A stretch of 64,000 nt of DNA from Sthenelais limicola (Eukaryota > Annelida > Polychaeta > Phyllodocida > Sigalionidae), in contig OW804096.1 in NCBI GenBank assembly GCA_942159475.1, positions 131,864,941-131,928,940 on the forward strand, given 5' to 3'. The notes beneath the pieces are model-generated. The model did no database searches. It saw only the letters and a program-made list of their open reading frames with translations, and was not told where the DNA came from. The translations under genes were made by a program, and so were the position numbers. Every line of letters begins with the position of its first letter. Within the stretch, counting starts at the first letter, position 1. Shown here piece by piece: positions 1-14,796 of this stretch.

Positions 1-3000
1 CTCCACTGTGTTTCACTTCTTATCTATTTCCTCCGCTATAAGACTTTAAGATAACCGAAATTGCAATAGTCTTGTTTCATTGTTCATCGGGACTAAAAGC
101 TTTGGCTTTGCCTTATCTTTCTGTATGGCCGACGGAAAGGATTTCAAGGATCCGGATCCTGTTACATTTGAAGATTGGATTGGAAAAGAAAGGAACAGAC
201 ACTGAGGAAAAGTTCGTGATCAGTCCATATAATAGATGTCCTACATTTGTTTTAATAGACTTCTGTGCACTCGCTGCATTCAGCCATAAATGTCCCTGCT
301 CTATACTATCATTGACATGAATTGCAGACAGAGCAAACGTGCATGTGAAATGAAAGAAATACGCCAAATTGTATGGTCGAAAAGTTCCGACTGTTTTCCA
401 ATGCTCCTGCATGGAGGATCTACATGGGGTGTCAATTTAAAAATAAGTTAGGTAGCCTGTGAGGCCATTGTGACTATGTTATATTAACGGGGCCACTCAT
501 GCGATGCCCACCTCGCGCCATTCACCTCCCTGATATTTTGTGACTGATTAATGCTATAGACATACACAGGTCCTGTATAGGCTTGGGCAAAAGAAGTGCT
601 GTGTTACACAAAGCCTTCTGTGCTTGTTTATGTATGAGTATCCTATACGGCCCTGGCCGTTGGGCGAGTCCCATTTTATTATACCACTATGTGATATGCC
701 GATGTTTCGCAGGCGTCGACAATGATTTTAGGAATTAATATCGTTCGTGCACTAGGCAGTACACAATAATGAAGTTATGGTGATAGGTGTTTCGAATAAG
801 TTTGATTGTTTGATGTATCGAGTAAAATATTTTTGGAGACGAGGTCCAATCTTCCAAACTGCTCAGTAATCTATTGAATGTTTGCTTTAGCAGATCACCT
901 GCTGGTTAATAGTGGTATATGGTGGGTAACATACAGTACACAATCCATATGATTGAATGCAAGCATAAACAGGCATGAAGTGTGTGTGCCATATGCACAG
1001 CCTCCGCCCCCACCCACCCCCAACCACCCCAAACCCCAGGATCGCTTGCTAGTTTTCTTTCTTTACGTGCCTGATCATCAAGGGCAACCTCCCTCAACAG
1101 AGCCCATAGGTTTTCAAAAGGTTTATATTTTATGCCCTCCATGTATACAATATTTCACCTACATCCTAACGATTATGTTCTCATCCTTACTCTCCCCTAC
1201 CCCCTCTTTCCCCTCCAGGTGTTTTCCGATAACAGGATGGTATTAGTCATTGGTATACTCACAGGTGTTTTCCATGTCCATATATCTTTCATTGTTGTCA
1301 TCTCCCCTTGCCCTGAACCCCATGACTTCCCATACAGAAGGAAGGATACTGTGGCCTCATATTTCGGGAGGAAAATGCTTTGATGCCTCCGGACCCTTAA
1401 TTTCTGGTAGGCAAGAATGTCCACGAGTCGTGGGGAGTATGTGAACCAAGAGCAGTCAATTTCAATTTGCCTAATCTCACAGTACACACACGCCCTAGAT
1501 TGTGAGATCGTATAAGCAAGAGCGTGGGTTTTAGTGAGAAAGACTCTGAACCTTTATTAAATCCAGAATGCTTTTTAGCGCCAATCTCATCCTATATGAA
1601 CCTGAGCCACTAAGCTTTCCCCTCAGCAACTCTGCAATCCATCCGGGCATTAACTTCTGTCTGGGGAATCTTGGCCTATATTATATCCAATTTATTACAA
1701 GCAGTTGGCCACTGGCCTGTCTGGGAATAAGAATGATTGCTTGTTGTCCTTGGCCATTTTACAAGCATAATTTGTGCTTGTCGGCCTACAGAAATCATAG
1801 ACTCATCAGCGCAACGCCAGTCCCCGCCTCTGTCATAAAGCACAGAAGATGAGGGCAAAAACTTCCTATTCTAGCCCGAGAGCAATTTAATGTGTGCTGC
1901 TGAACAAAATAAAGTGTTTCATTATGAGACCTCTAGTGCAATTTCTGGTCATTTCCGCACCACTACTATCAACGATCGAAAGCAATTTTGGCAACATACT
2001 TTGTTAACTGCATGTAACATCAGCATAAATTTCAATTGTCAATTACCTTATGATTTGACTCGGTGATAGACTCAGATGAAATCCGATCTCAAAGTGGTAC
2101 GTTTTAATACATCTATATGTTGGTCTCAGGTTCTGGAACTAAATTAATTAAGCTTAATTTATCTCCTTATAGTCTCTTAAAATGTTAGTGGGTATTAGGG
2201 AAAGTTCATTACGAACCACCAGATCATATTCTAGATAAACTACGTACATCTCATCCAATTATTCCCATTTCCCATGCCTCAGAAATTGTTGCCAAATTGT
2301 TCTTGAGACCAGCTATGATAATGACCCCTGTAGAACTTTGTGGAATGGGTATCCAAAAGCCAAAAGCCAAAACACTCATCGGAATATAATTGCTCGCTCT
2401 TGTTATTAACGTTTTTGCGACCTTACATTTAACCGACTTTGCTCTATGATTTATGTCCCTTTTGTAGAAAAAGAAACTGTAATACATCAATTGGTACGAC
2501 ATGCGGATGTTTGTTGTTTCATTTTATTGGTTCCGTGTACCTGATGATGTAGACAACTGAAACGTATGGCTATTACATATCTCTCCAACAATTTATATAT
2601 ATATGTACATCCCTAAATGTTAAAACATCTGTGTAAAGAGTGTCCTGAATAAATTAACCTGTAATTTTCAGATGTAGTCTGTCTCCCAGAAATTTGCATT
2701 GCTTCATCGATCAAACCTGGGATTCATAAAATTGGCGGTTATTTCATTTTATAGCGAACAACCCACCTATCTCCAGAAGCGATAGCTTGGAGTAATTCCC
2801 ATGTCAGGACAGAAATATTTTATAAGCAAGGTTGCCCCCCACAAAGTGCGATACAAATCTTGTCACTGGTCAATATTACTTAACCATGTTCAGCTTAGGT
2901 TCTTTTTCCCCTTCATAGTCGCATGTAAACATGATTATAACACATCGCTCATTTTCAGTATGGATCTGCATGATGAATTGAAACATTAGAATTGAGAATG

Positions 3001-6000
3001 AGCCGAGTTCTCCACCAGTTTTATATGGATATTTTTCTATCATGGATATGGAATAGTTGTAGAATTAATGTAGGAAAATAAGAAGTATGAAGAGTAAATC
3101 TAAAGGTTGTGATCCTAAGATCTAGAATGAATGTTTATTATAATCTAAGCATACAGGTAGGTGCTTGGTCCATGTGGCTGTCGTTCATTGGTGGAATATA
3201 AATTAGGTGAGGGTGCTACCTGAGCCATCACATGCTAGCGCTGCAATAAATTCCTGGGTAATGGTACCTTGTGAGTTATGTTACTAATTTAGGATATTAG
3301 ATATGATAATAATAATTAAAGATAATTAATGGTCATAAAGCGGTTACCCATTGTTACGTCATTTTTGCATAACATGATGTAACAAATTTGCCTGGCTTTA
3401 TATATAATGATGCTGCCTCCATCAGACTAATTGTACTAATTGCCATTAATTGCCTCATGCTCCATTAGTAAGAGTATATTCGTAAAGCTTATTATCAATT
3501 AAAGCACTTTCAACATGACTGTATGGAGAGCTCCAAGCGATAATGTATTGTATAACATAAACCGCACCGGATCTGGAAAATACCCAGGTGTATTTTTTCA
3601 AAATCCGAAAGAGAACCTAATAATAATGTAATTTTAAACTGATGTCATTTTCAGGTCGTGACAATGTTATCCATTACTGAGGAGATAACATGCATGCCAA
3701 CAAGACAAAAACTCTCATCAACGAATCGTTCTGTATATGGGTGAAATCGCCAGAAAATGTACAATTCAACTTCGCCAATCTCAAATAACCCAATCTCAAA
3801 TAACCCAAATTTCAGACAAAAATAAAGTTCAAAATACACTTCAACCTAACCAAACAGATTGCTAGAATCAATGCAATGCCAAACATATTCGAATTTAACT
3901 AGTATTGACCAAATTGAAGCCTAATTTAGCAGTATTTACTAAATGTATACAGCTTCCAATTGTACATTTTCTAAGAATCTGACCCATATATCACTCATTC
4001 CCTATCGTTTCATTCATTCTCTTTCAGTATACGTTATCACCACAAGGGGCCTGCTGATGAATTTAAGCTTCTTTGTATTTTTGCAAAAAGGATTCACAGG
4101 CTTCCGGTCATAGGTAACCCATCTGCGATCCATTTGCACGTCGCAGGCAAAAGTATGTCCCATTGGCAATCGAGGAATGAATCCCTGAGGTTAAAAAGGC
4201 CACCGTCGATTGTTCCTTAGGCCTTCCGGGAGATTGGTATTTACATTCACTTGTTGACCTTATGGTACAATATGGCTGTGTGTTATCATTGGATAGTACT
4301 ACAACTGTTGTTTAACGGTCGCTTTGGGCAGAGAAGAAGGGATAAATAAATAGAATAATTCCACAACTCAACTGTAGACATTAAATGAGGCAATATTGTG
4401 GTTGAAAAGAATATTCTTAATTGATAATAAAATCAACTATAAGAACCTTAGAAACCTAATTATGTTGCAACCCTTCATCGTCAACCATTCTATTAGCAAT
4501 GAAATCATAAATATTATTACTAGACGTAAAGTAAGTACTCTGACACTTATCTATCCAGAACATATGCCAGAATAATATTATTATCTAGATTACAGTAGAG
4601 AAGATGAAGATGTTGAAATGATTAATACGCTGACTTTGACAAGCATTACGTAAACCCCACCCGATGCTGGTTGCACCACACCATTCTAAGCATGAGTCAA
4701 GAGACGCCTGGAATGCTTATTCCGATTCACACTAGCGATATGCGAGGATACACATGTGATTGTCATGATAGTGAGTCATGTAATCTTTCCCTGCTCGTGT
4801 CAAAAACACATAAGCCTATTTACATTCACTCAGCTTGTTCTGCAATGTAACTAAACAACCACACTGAGGCAGAGAAGATGTAATATTTCCCCATGGGCAT
4901 GTCTCTAAAACAGCAGGCGTTCACCTTCAACTGGTGAACAAGGAAAACAAATTGTACATTGCTTACCCTCAACATAACATGTACATCAGGACCCTTGAGA
5001 CCAAGAAACACGGCCATGTTTGTTTTTCTAGGCAGTTGCCCTCACGCTTGGATAGGCAAAAAGTGGATACTTGATCCATGTCTTATGGTATGATATGCTT
5101 GAAGCTTTGAGAAAAGCTTAGGCAAAACTGGGATTTTTTTGTAAATCATTTGGAAGCTATAGAGCTACCTGGCAAGTAGTACATGTATTCTTTGATATTA
5201 ACTTCGTGTTTCATTGATTCCCGTTGATTCTATCGCAGATACAAGGCTTATTATATATCGTTAATGAAATTGGTATCCCTGCTGGAGTTATAGTTAAAGT
5301 CACTGCACATATCATATTTTCCAAACCCATTGTATTCAGTATTATGACGTTAAAGGGTTTTTGTTAAATATTCTAACATAATATAGATCTGTAACTGGAT
5401 ATATTGCCATCTGCATCATTGAAATAAGGAATTGAATGTCCATCTCGATATTTAACTCAGTGATTTCAGGCGGATATTCATTTGTACAAAATTTCAAAAC
5501 TCATTATTCATTGCGTAGAGGGGAGGTTATCGAGGACGCCAAAATAATCAAGGGTTTTTCTGGTAGTATTTAATTTTGAGCCATTTTGCTTTGTGTACAA
5601 AGTAGTTTTTTTTTAAAAAAGGGGTAACCTCCGTAATATGGAACCCAGCGTTTCCCAAAGACTGTCCCCCGCACATGCCGTTTTTCTTTATTTTATTTTA
5701 GTAGAAGGAAACTTATCTAATATCGTCGAAAATTCCAAAGACGTTTGTAAAGTCATCGTCTTTTTTAAACCCAACGTTTCACTTTGGAGAGATGTCGCAT
5801 TTATAGATAAAATGGTGTGTTTACTGAGGCAATTTAGAAAGAAAACAATGGTATCGCTCCTCAGTATTTTCAGTCAAGTAGAATGTGATACACTCTTGTT
5901 GATCGAATAATGACATGGCGAATAAAGAACAACATCATACCACACATCATACCATGCAATTTGCTATCAAATGGTACTCGCGTTTACCGAGGTAATTGCA

Positions 6001-9000
6001 TTTGGATCATACTTGCATCAGGTGCTCATTTTGAAGAAAGTATTAAATTACATCGCATAGTAATAAAGCATAGTTTATGAATATAAATTAAGTCTAAACG
6101 GGACGCAGAAAAGAATAACATTTTACATAGCATGCGAAAATTATACATTACGAATTGTTTATCATCCATCCTAAGCTGGAACAACACAGCAATTGTCATT
6201 GATTTGTATTTAAAAAGCGTGTATTCGCCAATGTTTTTTGCAGCCAACACTCGCATACAGTAATTACTATCCCTAATCGTTGTTGGCGTGGTCAAATCCG
6301 ATGGTCATATCCCCAATATAGAATGATACAAAGAATACATATATATTATTCCGAAATTCGCATTTGCTCGAACTTTGTACGTAAAACAATACGCCTGTAT
6401 ACATCCACGAATATAAATGTCAAAATAATATAAAAGCCCTGTATAAAATATGCCAATATAACTGTCGCTTCCCTGTTGTATTTATCTTCTCCTTCATTGT
6501 ATTAGCAAATTGATATATGGATGCATCTACCCTCAAAATCACGAATTTGGTTTCAATTACACGAGGGGTTGCAAGAAAGTAGCAGTTATCAAGTTACTTT
6601 TCTACATCCACACGAGTCTTGTTTATGAAGTTCAATCGAGGATGAAATTGCGATACGACTAAAGCTAGCAAGACTTAATTCATGAATTCATGCCATCGAT
6701 TTAACTAAATTAACTCAACAAAATTAATATTCATCGAGTGAGTTCCAAAATCTAGGGGCATGTATAGCACACTTACAGCCTCGTCATTTTCTTTTAAATT
6801 CACCTGCAAATTTGAATGGCTTGCAATTCATGAGAAAAGCATAATATCCGCGCCATACATCCAAATAAATCATAATGAGTCTATAGATTCTTACCAAAAG
6901 AAAGACGCGGGCAAGGTGCTTCATTTGCAATTTGTGTTTTTCTCCCGTTAACGCCAGTTGGTGAGCGACAGTGTGATCGCCAATGCTTGCCATCAATTTC
7001 AGTATTATCGCAACTTTTGTAGTGAGGTTTTATTCTTGCGCAGTCTTTACTACCCAATGTGGAAGCTTCGGTTCAAATATCCCATAAAACCTGCAAGTGG
7101 GCAGGGAGCTTGGGGAATAAAATGAGATTCTTTCTGATGATTTGAAGCCCAGCTCAGGTGAATTATGTTTGCCTAGGCCCAAACTGAAAAAAGCTAATCA
7201 CAGAACGAGCGTTGCCCAAGGTTTTCTTTTATCTTTTTTTTAATAATGCGATTTGTTGCCCTATACTGACAATCCTTACAGGTACTTTTTGGTCTTGTAT
7301 GAGGGCAGAAAGGAAATTGAGATGAAAATATGAAGTTTCTGAACCTGTCGTATAAAATAATTTGTTTTAATTGGGATGACTATCAACTTTGCTGGGCCGT
7401 TTTATACTTCAGGTTATTATAGGATTAATGAACGACATCGAGTACAGAGAGAGGGCTCTGTTTGATAATAATGCCCGAGGAAAAGCCGATAATATCATTA
7501 TAAACAAGAGGGTCTAATTACTGTCGGAAATGGAGGTCATTAATCCGTTTAGTCTATTTGGGGACGATATCAAACCTCTCTAACCAGTAAACGACGTGTT
7601 TTGACGAGGAAAATGTCCCTCTAGGGCAGTTATAGTTCTCAATTATAGCCCAAGCATTGACGTAAGGTTGTTAAAGGGCTGCTCCACTATAGGTCACTAG
7701 AAACAAACGACTGCTTGCGATCATGCAATCCGATTAGGCCTTTCTACCTGGTACAGCTCCTCCGCAAGGTCACAAGACCTTACGATTACCTAACGATTGC
7801 CACTCGCAAGCTATCGCTTGTTCCTTGCGAGCTATTAGAAGGGCCCTATAAGGGATAAACGAGCTATGTTTGACAATATCCGAACATACTCCATTATTAG
7901 TGCTAATCAATTCATGGTGCCAGCATGTAGTTATAATTCCTTGCAAATAAATAGATATAAGATGATGCCGCTAATTATAAGCATTGATAAAAGCAGCAGA
8001 ATCCATTGCGCACCTTTAAAGTATGGAAACTATTTCTCCCAATCTCAGACACCAATAATTAATTCAGATTATTGATCGTAGGGGACCTTCTCCTAGTGCA
8101 AGATTCGCTGCAATAGAAATACATTCACTCCTCTAGTGGAATCCATCCTCAGACAACTAAACACTTTTCTATACTGAAAAACACCTTAAAGCTCCTGACA
8201 CATATCAGAATTACTCACGTGCGAAGTGACACCATCGAGATTGTGCCCGGAAACAGCTACTTGTTCTCTGCCAACCAACATCTGATTCAGCGGAAGTACC
8301 CTGAATATTTCCCTATTTACCATCTGTGTCAAATCATATTGGAGTGGAGTTTGGCAGTCAGGCTCAAGAGATCTAGCTGTTACAAGGTACAAGATCTGAA
8401 TAAATCATTAGGATTTCCTCGTGTTTTTGGCATTATCGAGAACTGTGGATGTAATAATGGCAGTGAAGTGACGATATTATTTCCATTTTATTATGCGCAT
8501 TCCATATGAGAGGTGCTATAAGTGAGGTGCTATAAAAAATATTCATATAGTATGCATACTATATGAACTACTTCGTCACCAAGTCAGCTACGGGTACTTT
8601 TTTCAGATTTACACATGATACATCAATTTGTGATTACACATCTTATGCCCATATAATAAATATAGAATGGAATTCGCCTGCAATAATCGAAAATGTATTG
8701 GACTTGATTCGTCTGCATAAGCGAAGACGAATCTCGTCGAATATTTTTTATTATTATTGCCAGCTCATTCCATTCTCTCTATATGTGTATTATGATGAAT
8801 TTAACTGAAATATTCAAATCAGAGAAAACATTTTTTTGTAATCGTCCCCATGGCGACAGAAATCCTTGTAGAGATCTATAAATTAATCAGGTGAATTTTT
8901 GTCCTCCGATAATTTGCATATATATATATAATTATGTAAAATGTAAAATTATGTAAAAGTATATATTTTCTATATTAGGGACAGATTTGCCTATTCTGTG

Positions 9001-9990
9001 GACTCGAGGTTGATCGTTCGAGCAAAGTCGTAGAAATTCCAGAGGCTGAAACTAAATCCAATTTGTTTAACCGATCAAATATTGATACAATTTATGATTT
9101 TCCCAGTCTCATCCCTTAATTTCATCCTGGGGGAATAATCAGATTGGTAATGCTTTCCAGCAGCTCTCCACTTTTGGACACTTCAGAATTTATTTTCTCT
9201 GCGCGTGCATGAAACAAAGAATGAGCCTCTGTTCGAGGGCCCCCCAAAAAAGTCAATTGATAACAATGATGGGTCGTTGCGATTTGAATTATTTCAATTA
9301 TCAGCCCAAAACTGATAATCGATCAACTAATTGCTTTCTAACTGACTACATGCACACGGATCTGTATTGACGAAAATTTGTTCATTCATCTCCCAATATC
9401 AATATCTACTCCAAGAGCAATAGTTTTGTGGGATGGAATTTCAATGAATGTGAAACATTATACACTTGATTGCTAAGAGAGGGTAGGCCCAGATTTGTTC
9501 TATGATGTTCTGCGGCTGATTTACTCCATTATATAGGAATTATTGTAGTCAAAATGTCCATCTAAAGCATCAATTGAAAGGACTAGTAAATTAGCTCAAA
9601 GAAATCCTAGAATATTATTAGTATTATGGGTCTACTATTATGGATCAGGAAATGGGTTCTTTTGCACATTACAGGGTCAGGGTCATATGTCGAATAAAAT
9701 TCCTGACCATAAATGCGAATAATTGCGTTTTATACAGGTTTTTGACGCCCTCAAGAGTGACAGTTAGGCAGATTCCGCTGTTCCAATCATCTGCTCTGAA
9801 TTAATGATGGGGAAAAACTACAAGATGATCACACCTGTACCACACCTGATGTTGGAATTATTACAACAGTGTTATCATAATATTGTTCTTTCCGTCAGCT
9901 CCATTTCACCGTTGACATTCCCTTGAATCTACGCTAGGGAACATCTGTTTTGATGTTTTTTGATCATACACCCGCGAAAAATATTCCCAA
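1..9990. other. non-coding region, no supported gene
   Basis: I find no exon with family similarity here. Open frames are short (under about 100 codons), lack paired splice signals and read as random AT-rich translation. There is a 15-bp tandem doublet near 3768-3797, a small hairpin-rich stretch at about 7670-7870 that could be an old MITE, and a 26-bp palindrome at 8542-8567 (listed separately). An AATAAA near 1907 could end an upstream transcript, but nothing else supports that. The missing first exon of the stomatin gene may lie here or further left; I could not identify it. Confidence 0.6.
8542..8567. repeat. 26-bp perfect palindrome
   Basis: The arms around the central TATGCATA are perfectly self-complementary for 13 bp each side, centred at 8554/8555. 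Just upstream the 13-base phrase GTGAGGTGCTATA-like occurs twice (about 8512-8535). No gene is adjacent. It could be a protein-binding dyad or a cruciform-prone AT-rich palindrome. Confidence 0.8.
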
Positions 9991-9992
9991 AT

Positions 9993-10815
9993 GACATTCT
10001 CCCCGCCGCATTCTCCCATCCGTCATTTTCCCATCTAGGTGATCTCCCATCCATACATTCTTCCATCCGGCGATATCCCCGCTACCATTTTTTGCCATCC
10101 ATCAATATCATCATCCATTATTTTGGTAATTAAATCTAATGCCGTATAGAGTTGTACTGAAGTAGAAAACAATTTCATCATTCATAAAGGAACTCGATGA
10201 AAAATATTTCAACATTTGGCTTGGCAGAATTTTGAAAACGCCAACTCTTGTCAGAATCCATAAGAACAATTGACGAGAAATGCAATAGGCAAAAGTTTCA
10301 ATGATATGAGGGAGGACTGCTGCCGGTTGTTTTAATGAGGGCATTCTGGTTATTTTGAGGTACAATCAATGCAAATAATAATGATCACATTTCAGTGTTT
10401 CTCTCAGTAAATCGATAATAAACTGCCTTTATTTGAGAGACGGTATAAGAGAATCAGAACTAGACAGGGTGACTTTGAAGGATATCGTAACCCACTTTGA
10501 AACAATCGAGTAATGGAAGAGAATAATAACAACAGCCCCGCCCACCTTATTGTTACACTTCTCACTTCGAATCATCTCATACAAGGCCTTCTTGTTGACT
10601 ATATCCAAGCCGGTATCATTGATAAGTCACACTCAAAAACAATGAACTATTATAGTTCTATGGCGATGCTCAAATGTGGCCGGGCGGGGGAGGGGGGGTG
10701 CCGGATGGGAGAATGGTGGATGGCAAATTCGCGGCGGGAAGAATGACTGATGGGAGAATGCATGATGGGGAGATCGCCTAGCTAGGAGAATGTCGGCGGG
10801 GGGTTGCCGCGGGGA
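9993..10815. mobile_element. candidate foldback element with inverted minisatellite arms
   Basis: The left arm (about 9993-10105) is a degenerate array of short words such as CATTCTCCCATCC, CGATCTCCC and GCCATCC. The right arm (about 10701-10815) carries the same words as reverse complements (GGATGGGAGAATG, GGGAGATCGCC, GGATGGC). The words CTAGGTGATCTCCC on the left and the complement of GGGAGATCGCCTAG on the right match at 13 of 14 positions. The spacer of about 600 bp has no convincing ORF. Inverted arms built of short tandem words are typical of foldback-type DNA elements. Ends and target duplications could not be set. Confidence 0.5.
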
Positions 10816-13633
10816 AAACGCCGGACACCGTTTTGCTATACACCAAGTTGTCAAATCGTTCGTAAATTCTGTCACGCTCCTAATTCTTCCGCCCATTTCC
10901 TACAATATATAGCGAAATGCACTTCCTGGATACGCGTATTAGGACAACATTTTAAGGATGTCTTCTCTACTTTGAACATATTACACTAGGAGCTCTCCCC
11001 CTATTGCTTAAAATACGAAAAGGAGAACTAGAGAGGCTGCGATACTAAGGGCCTAAAGCGGCTGTTTCCCAAGTCTTAATATATAAAAAGCATGAACTTA
11101 CCTCAAAGACTATGCATGTATACTGTAGATAAACTAATTACCCATACCAAATGCTAAGCTGAGCGTAATGTGTATTATCTGGATGGGTGACTGTTACCAT
11201 TATCTATATTTTTCCACCGCTCTTTAGAATTAAGCACAGAGACCTAGCACAGTCTCTACGGAGAAAATTCGGATAGCACTAAGCAGGCCGACCATCTATG
11301 GCAACATCTCATCTAAATCATCAAACTCGTCATGACATAAAGTGATGGCAAAATCTACTTGTTAGTGGAAGATGGATTTCCTGCTGCACCTGGGTTTATT
11401 CATCACCAAAATTGCCATTTGGAAAGTGAATGCTTCCAACTGATTGTCACGAAGACAAATCCTTTCTGCTTATAAGCAGTTCCCAGTGACTTCGCTTTCG
11501 CATATATATGGAATTACACTTGACCACCTGCCTATTTCATTGGACATTTTACACAATGTATGCTCAGTTGGAGCGGCAAAGATGTCAGCAGTTTTAAAAT
11601 GATCGTTCAGTGTCATAACCAGAATGTAATAGCTTGATATCCCATTGTATTCTTTAAATCCTGGTCTTGATCAGTTGCCATACAATTTTGCATTATATTC
11701 TCTTAGTGAGAAATGATGATACCTCTGGTAGAATTAAAGATTCTTTGCAAAAGCGATATTGTAATGGCTCAAAATCTTGAATAGGAATAGTGGTGAAATC
11801 TAATTTCACCCCTTTGACACATTCTAAGATGAAAAGATTCTGTCCAGGCCCGCCAAGTATTCAGAAATTGGCAATTGAACTAGGTTTTGATAGCGGATTT
11901 ACCTTTAAGTCTTTTTGCTGGTGTTTTGATTGTTGCTCCCATTGTTGTTGTAATACAGTTTGCTCTGATGTCTGTGGTCATACCCTTTCCTTGGTGGCAC
12001 TATTGATATCAAGGGCTTTGTTATAAAACTATTATAGCCATTTAATCAATTGGTATTCGAATATATCAATAAATCCATGGGATGCATTGGATACAAAAAG
12101 ACGTTATAATTTTCAGTTATAATCCCTCTATCATAGACTTGACATCATAGTTCCCAGGTTATGATTGGTTATGACCTGACCTAGGAATTCATCTCTTGTA
12201 TTGTTGCCGCTGAAACCCGCCCACCGTATAGCAATTGCATGGTACCGGTATGGTAAACATTTATTTTCACTCCTTAAGAAAGGCCTAATTAATTAATGTG
12301 CCCGCAACGTCGGGATCCCCAATAAACCAAAACAAACTACACGAAGCCCTCCCCTGTCCCTCGTCTGTTCTGGGTTGACTTCAACTTCTCCGATTTATGT
12401 TCACAGTCGTATTGCAGAAGAGGGTAGGGGGATATCTCATGAATTACGGGGTTTTCATGGCTTCGTGTCTCGCGTGGAATGATAATATCTTCAGCCTGTA
12501 GATGAATTAAACAACTTAATTATTTCAAACATACACGACCTATTTCAAAATGAAATGTTTCATGCAAATCGACCCAGGATAGCAAGATCTCATCATCAAA
12601 TTTAAAAGGAAAACTCTTTATCAGTCTGTCTGCCTTTAATCAAACCAATGAAATGTCTATTAAGATTCATCTCAATGATGCCTTCATTCCATGATTCGTG
12701 TCCTTGACCTTTTATATCCTGGTTCAGATAAATTATGACAATATCTAGTTATTCCAAACCCGCAAGAACGTCTTTTAGGGTGTCTGAGTACGCATATAAT
12801 TATCGGAGAGAAGATAAATTCATCAAGAAAGTTGATGGATGAGAAGGAGAGGTTTTAAATTTCCTCCGTTAATTTATGACACCACACCATCCATCAACTT
12901 GCGTTGAGAATACATGAATACACAATTAATTCCGCTGGTCATGACTCGACAGTTATTGACGTTTTTAAATCTTTCACTATTGCAAAATCATTTGGAAACT
13001 ATAGCTGCATATCAAAGATGAAGAGCCCTGTTTGTTTCTTACCGGTTCATGTATAGTTGGCATCGCGAGTGACGAGTTAAATTGTGTGCATTGAAGGGTA
13101 TTGTCTAGGTCTATTTCCATACATTGTATTCAATAAACAACCTCATTCCCCTCGTTCATTCTGACATCATGTTTTCTCCACTGCCACTCTTGTTGCACTG
13201 ACATCAAAAGAAATTGAATCGAAGCCCAAACAGCTTCGTAGTGCATATATATACAAGAAATCGACAAAATGTCTCTTCTATTATATCACATCAATCTTGA
13301 AGAAGAGACAGGACAATAGGGACTTCGGGAGAGGACGCTTGAATTATTCCCTCGGCAAATATTGCTCTTCGGCTAAATGTTAGGATGGACGAGGCAGTCT
13401 AATTTGGTATACCCACGACTTGCCCCTTGCATTAATATTTCCATTCCCTGTCCTTCTTGTATTTATAGAAACAGGTCGACACCAATATCTATATGACGAA
13501 GGACTATCAAGTGGTCCTTTATCTAGCTATATCTCCATCAGTAAGGCAAGCAAATTCTAGAAAAATCGCTGCCTATATAGGGGGAAAGCATTTTCCTCCA
13601 ATAATATTTTCAAAATATCACGTAATTGATGAA
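10816..13633. other. non-coding region
   Basis: I see no coding exon or RNA gene here. The open frames are short, and none shows a recognisable domain or splice boundaries that fit the downstream stomatin gene. Confidence 0.5.
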
Positions 13634-14289
13634 ACTAACTCGCATATTGTGTGGTGTGTGACAAATAAGTATATGTAAGGTACCAGATAATTATCATTTT
13701 TAAAGAATTGTGTTTGAGTTCAATTTCAGATAATTACGATGTCTAAAAAATAATATGGCCATTAAGCAATTGCAAATCAGGTTTGACGATAATTATCATA
13801 ATCTAAATATCATCGTATCCATTTGCTGTCAGGTCGGAAACACAAGGGCCATAATTATAACAACAGATGCAGACACTAGTTCCCCATAGCCCATGAAGGC
13901 TTTTGCCCCACCCATTTATTAAATAATCCGTATGGCATATGACAACATTCAAGCAGCAAATTAACTCACATATTGTGTGGTGTGTGACAAATAAGGATAC
14001 GTAAGGTACCAGATAATTATCATTTTTAAAGAATTTTGTTTGAGTTCAATTTCAGATAATTACGATGTCTAAAAAATAATATGGCCATTAAGCATAATAG
14101 TCTTAGTCTTAATTATAATAGTCTAGATATCATTGTATTCATTTGGTGTCAGGTCGGAAACACAAGGGCCATAATTATATCAATTATCAATTATAGATGC
14201 AGACTCTAGTTTCTTATAGTCCATGAAAGCTTTTGCCTCACCCATTTATTAAATAATCCGTATGGAATATGACAACATTCAAGCAGCAA
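13634..14289. repeat. tandem duplication, two copies of about 326 bp
   Basis: The block beginning at the ATATTGTGTGGTGTGTGAC phrase (about 13634) recurs at about 13959 with a 326-bp offset. Both copies end in ATTCAAGCAGCAA. They share long identical runs with scattered substitutions and a short indel near 14170-14185, so the duplication is not brand new. No ORF is shared. It lies just upstream of the first recognised stomatin exon. Confidence 0.85.
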
Positions 14290-14796
14290 CAGTTTTAGTA
14301 ACCAACTAAACATCAATATATATTGTGGTCAAACACAGTAGGTTTATATTTCATCATACAATGTTAACAGGCTTTAAACTACTTACACTATAGATAATTT
14401 GTGCTACTGATAAGCTCTCCCTATAGATACAGTTTTAATGTTTCTGTTCTGCTAAAGTTCTTCATCAGAATTGTACGAACCTGTTCCCCATGTTTAAGCT
14501 TTAATATCATGTATAATTCATACAAGTTGAATCTACAGTAAGAAAAATATCAGGGTTCAATTGGCGGGATGTCTTGAAGCACAATGTGTCATATATAGGC
14601 CCAACTTAGCGTCTCGGGCTATAGCGGTATGGTATGGTTATGATCAGAGAGAACCCTCTGTACCTGAAATTGCTTTTTTTTCCGCAGGGAGGAGACCATC
14701 CTGAATCTAAGTTGAAAGCTGGCACCTAGTCCCATGAGAAATCTGTCGACAATGTCTTTAAATAGCAAATGTTACAGTTCATTCCTTTCTTTCCAG
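14290..14796. other. presumed intron upstream of the first recognised stomatin exon
   Basis: Nothing coding is visible. It ends in a pyrimidine-rich acceptor (TTCCTTTCTTTCCAG) immediately before the exon at 14797. Confidence 0.5.

Noticed and set aside
113..412. 99-codon minus-strand frame and overlapping plus frame at the left edge
   Set aside because: No similarity, no splice sites of note, and they overlap each other on both strands.
8697..8731. Small hairpin GATTCGTCT / AGACGAATC
   Set aside because: The stem is only 9 bp with a 10-base loop, which is expected by chance in this length of sequence.
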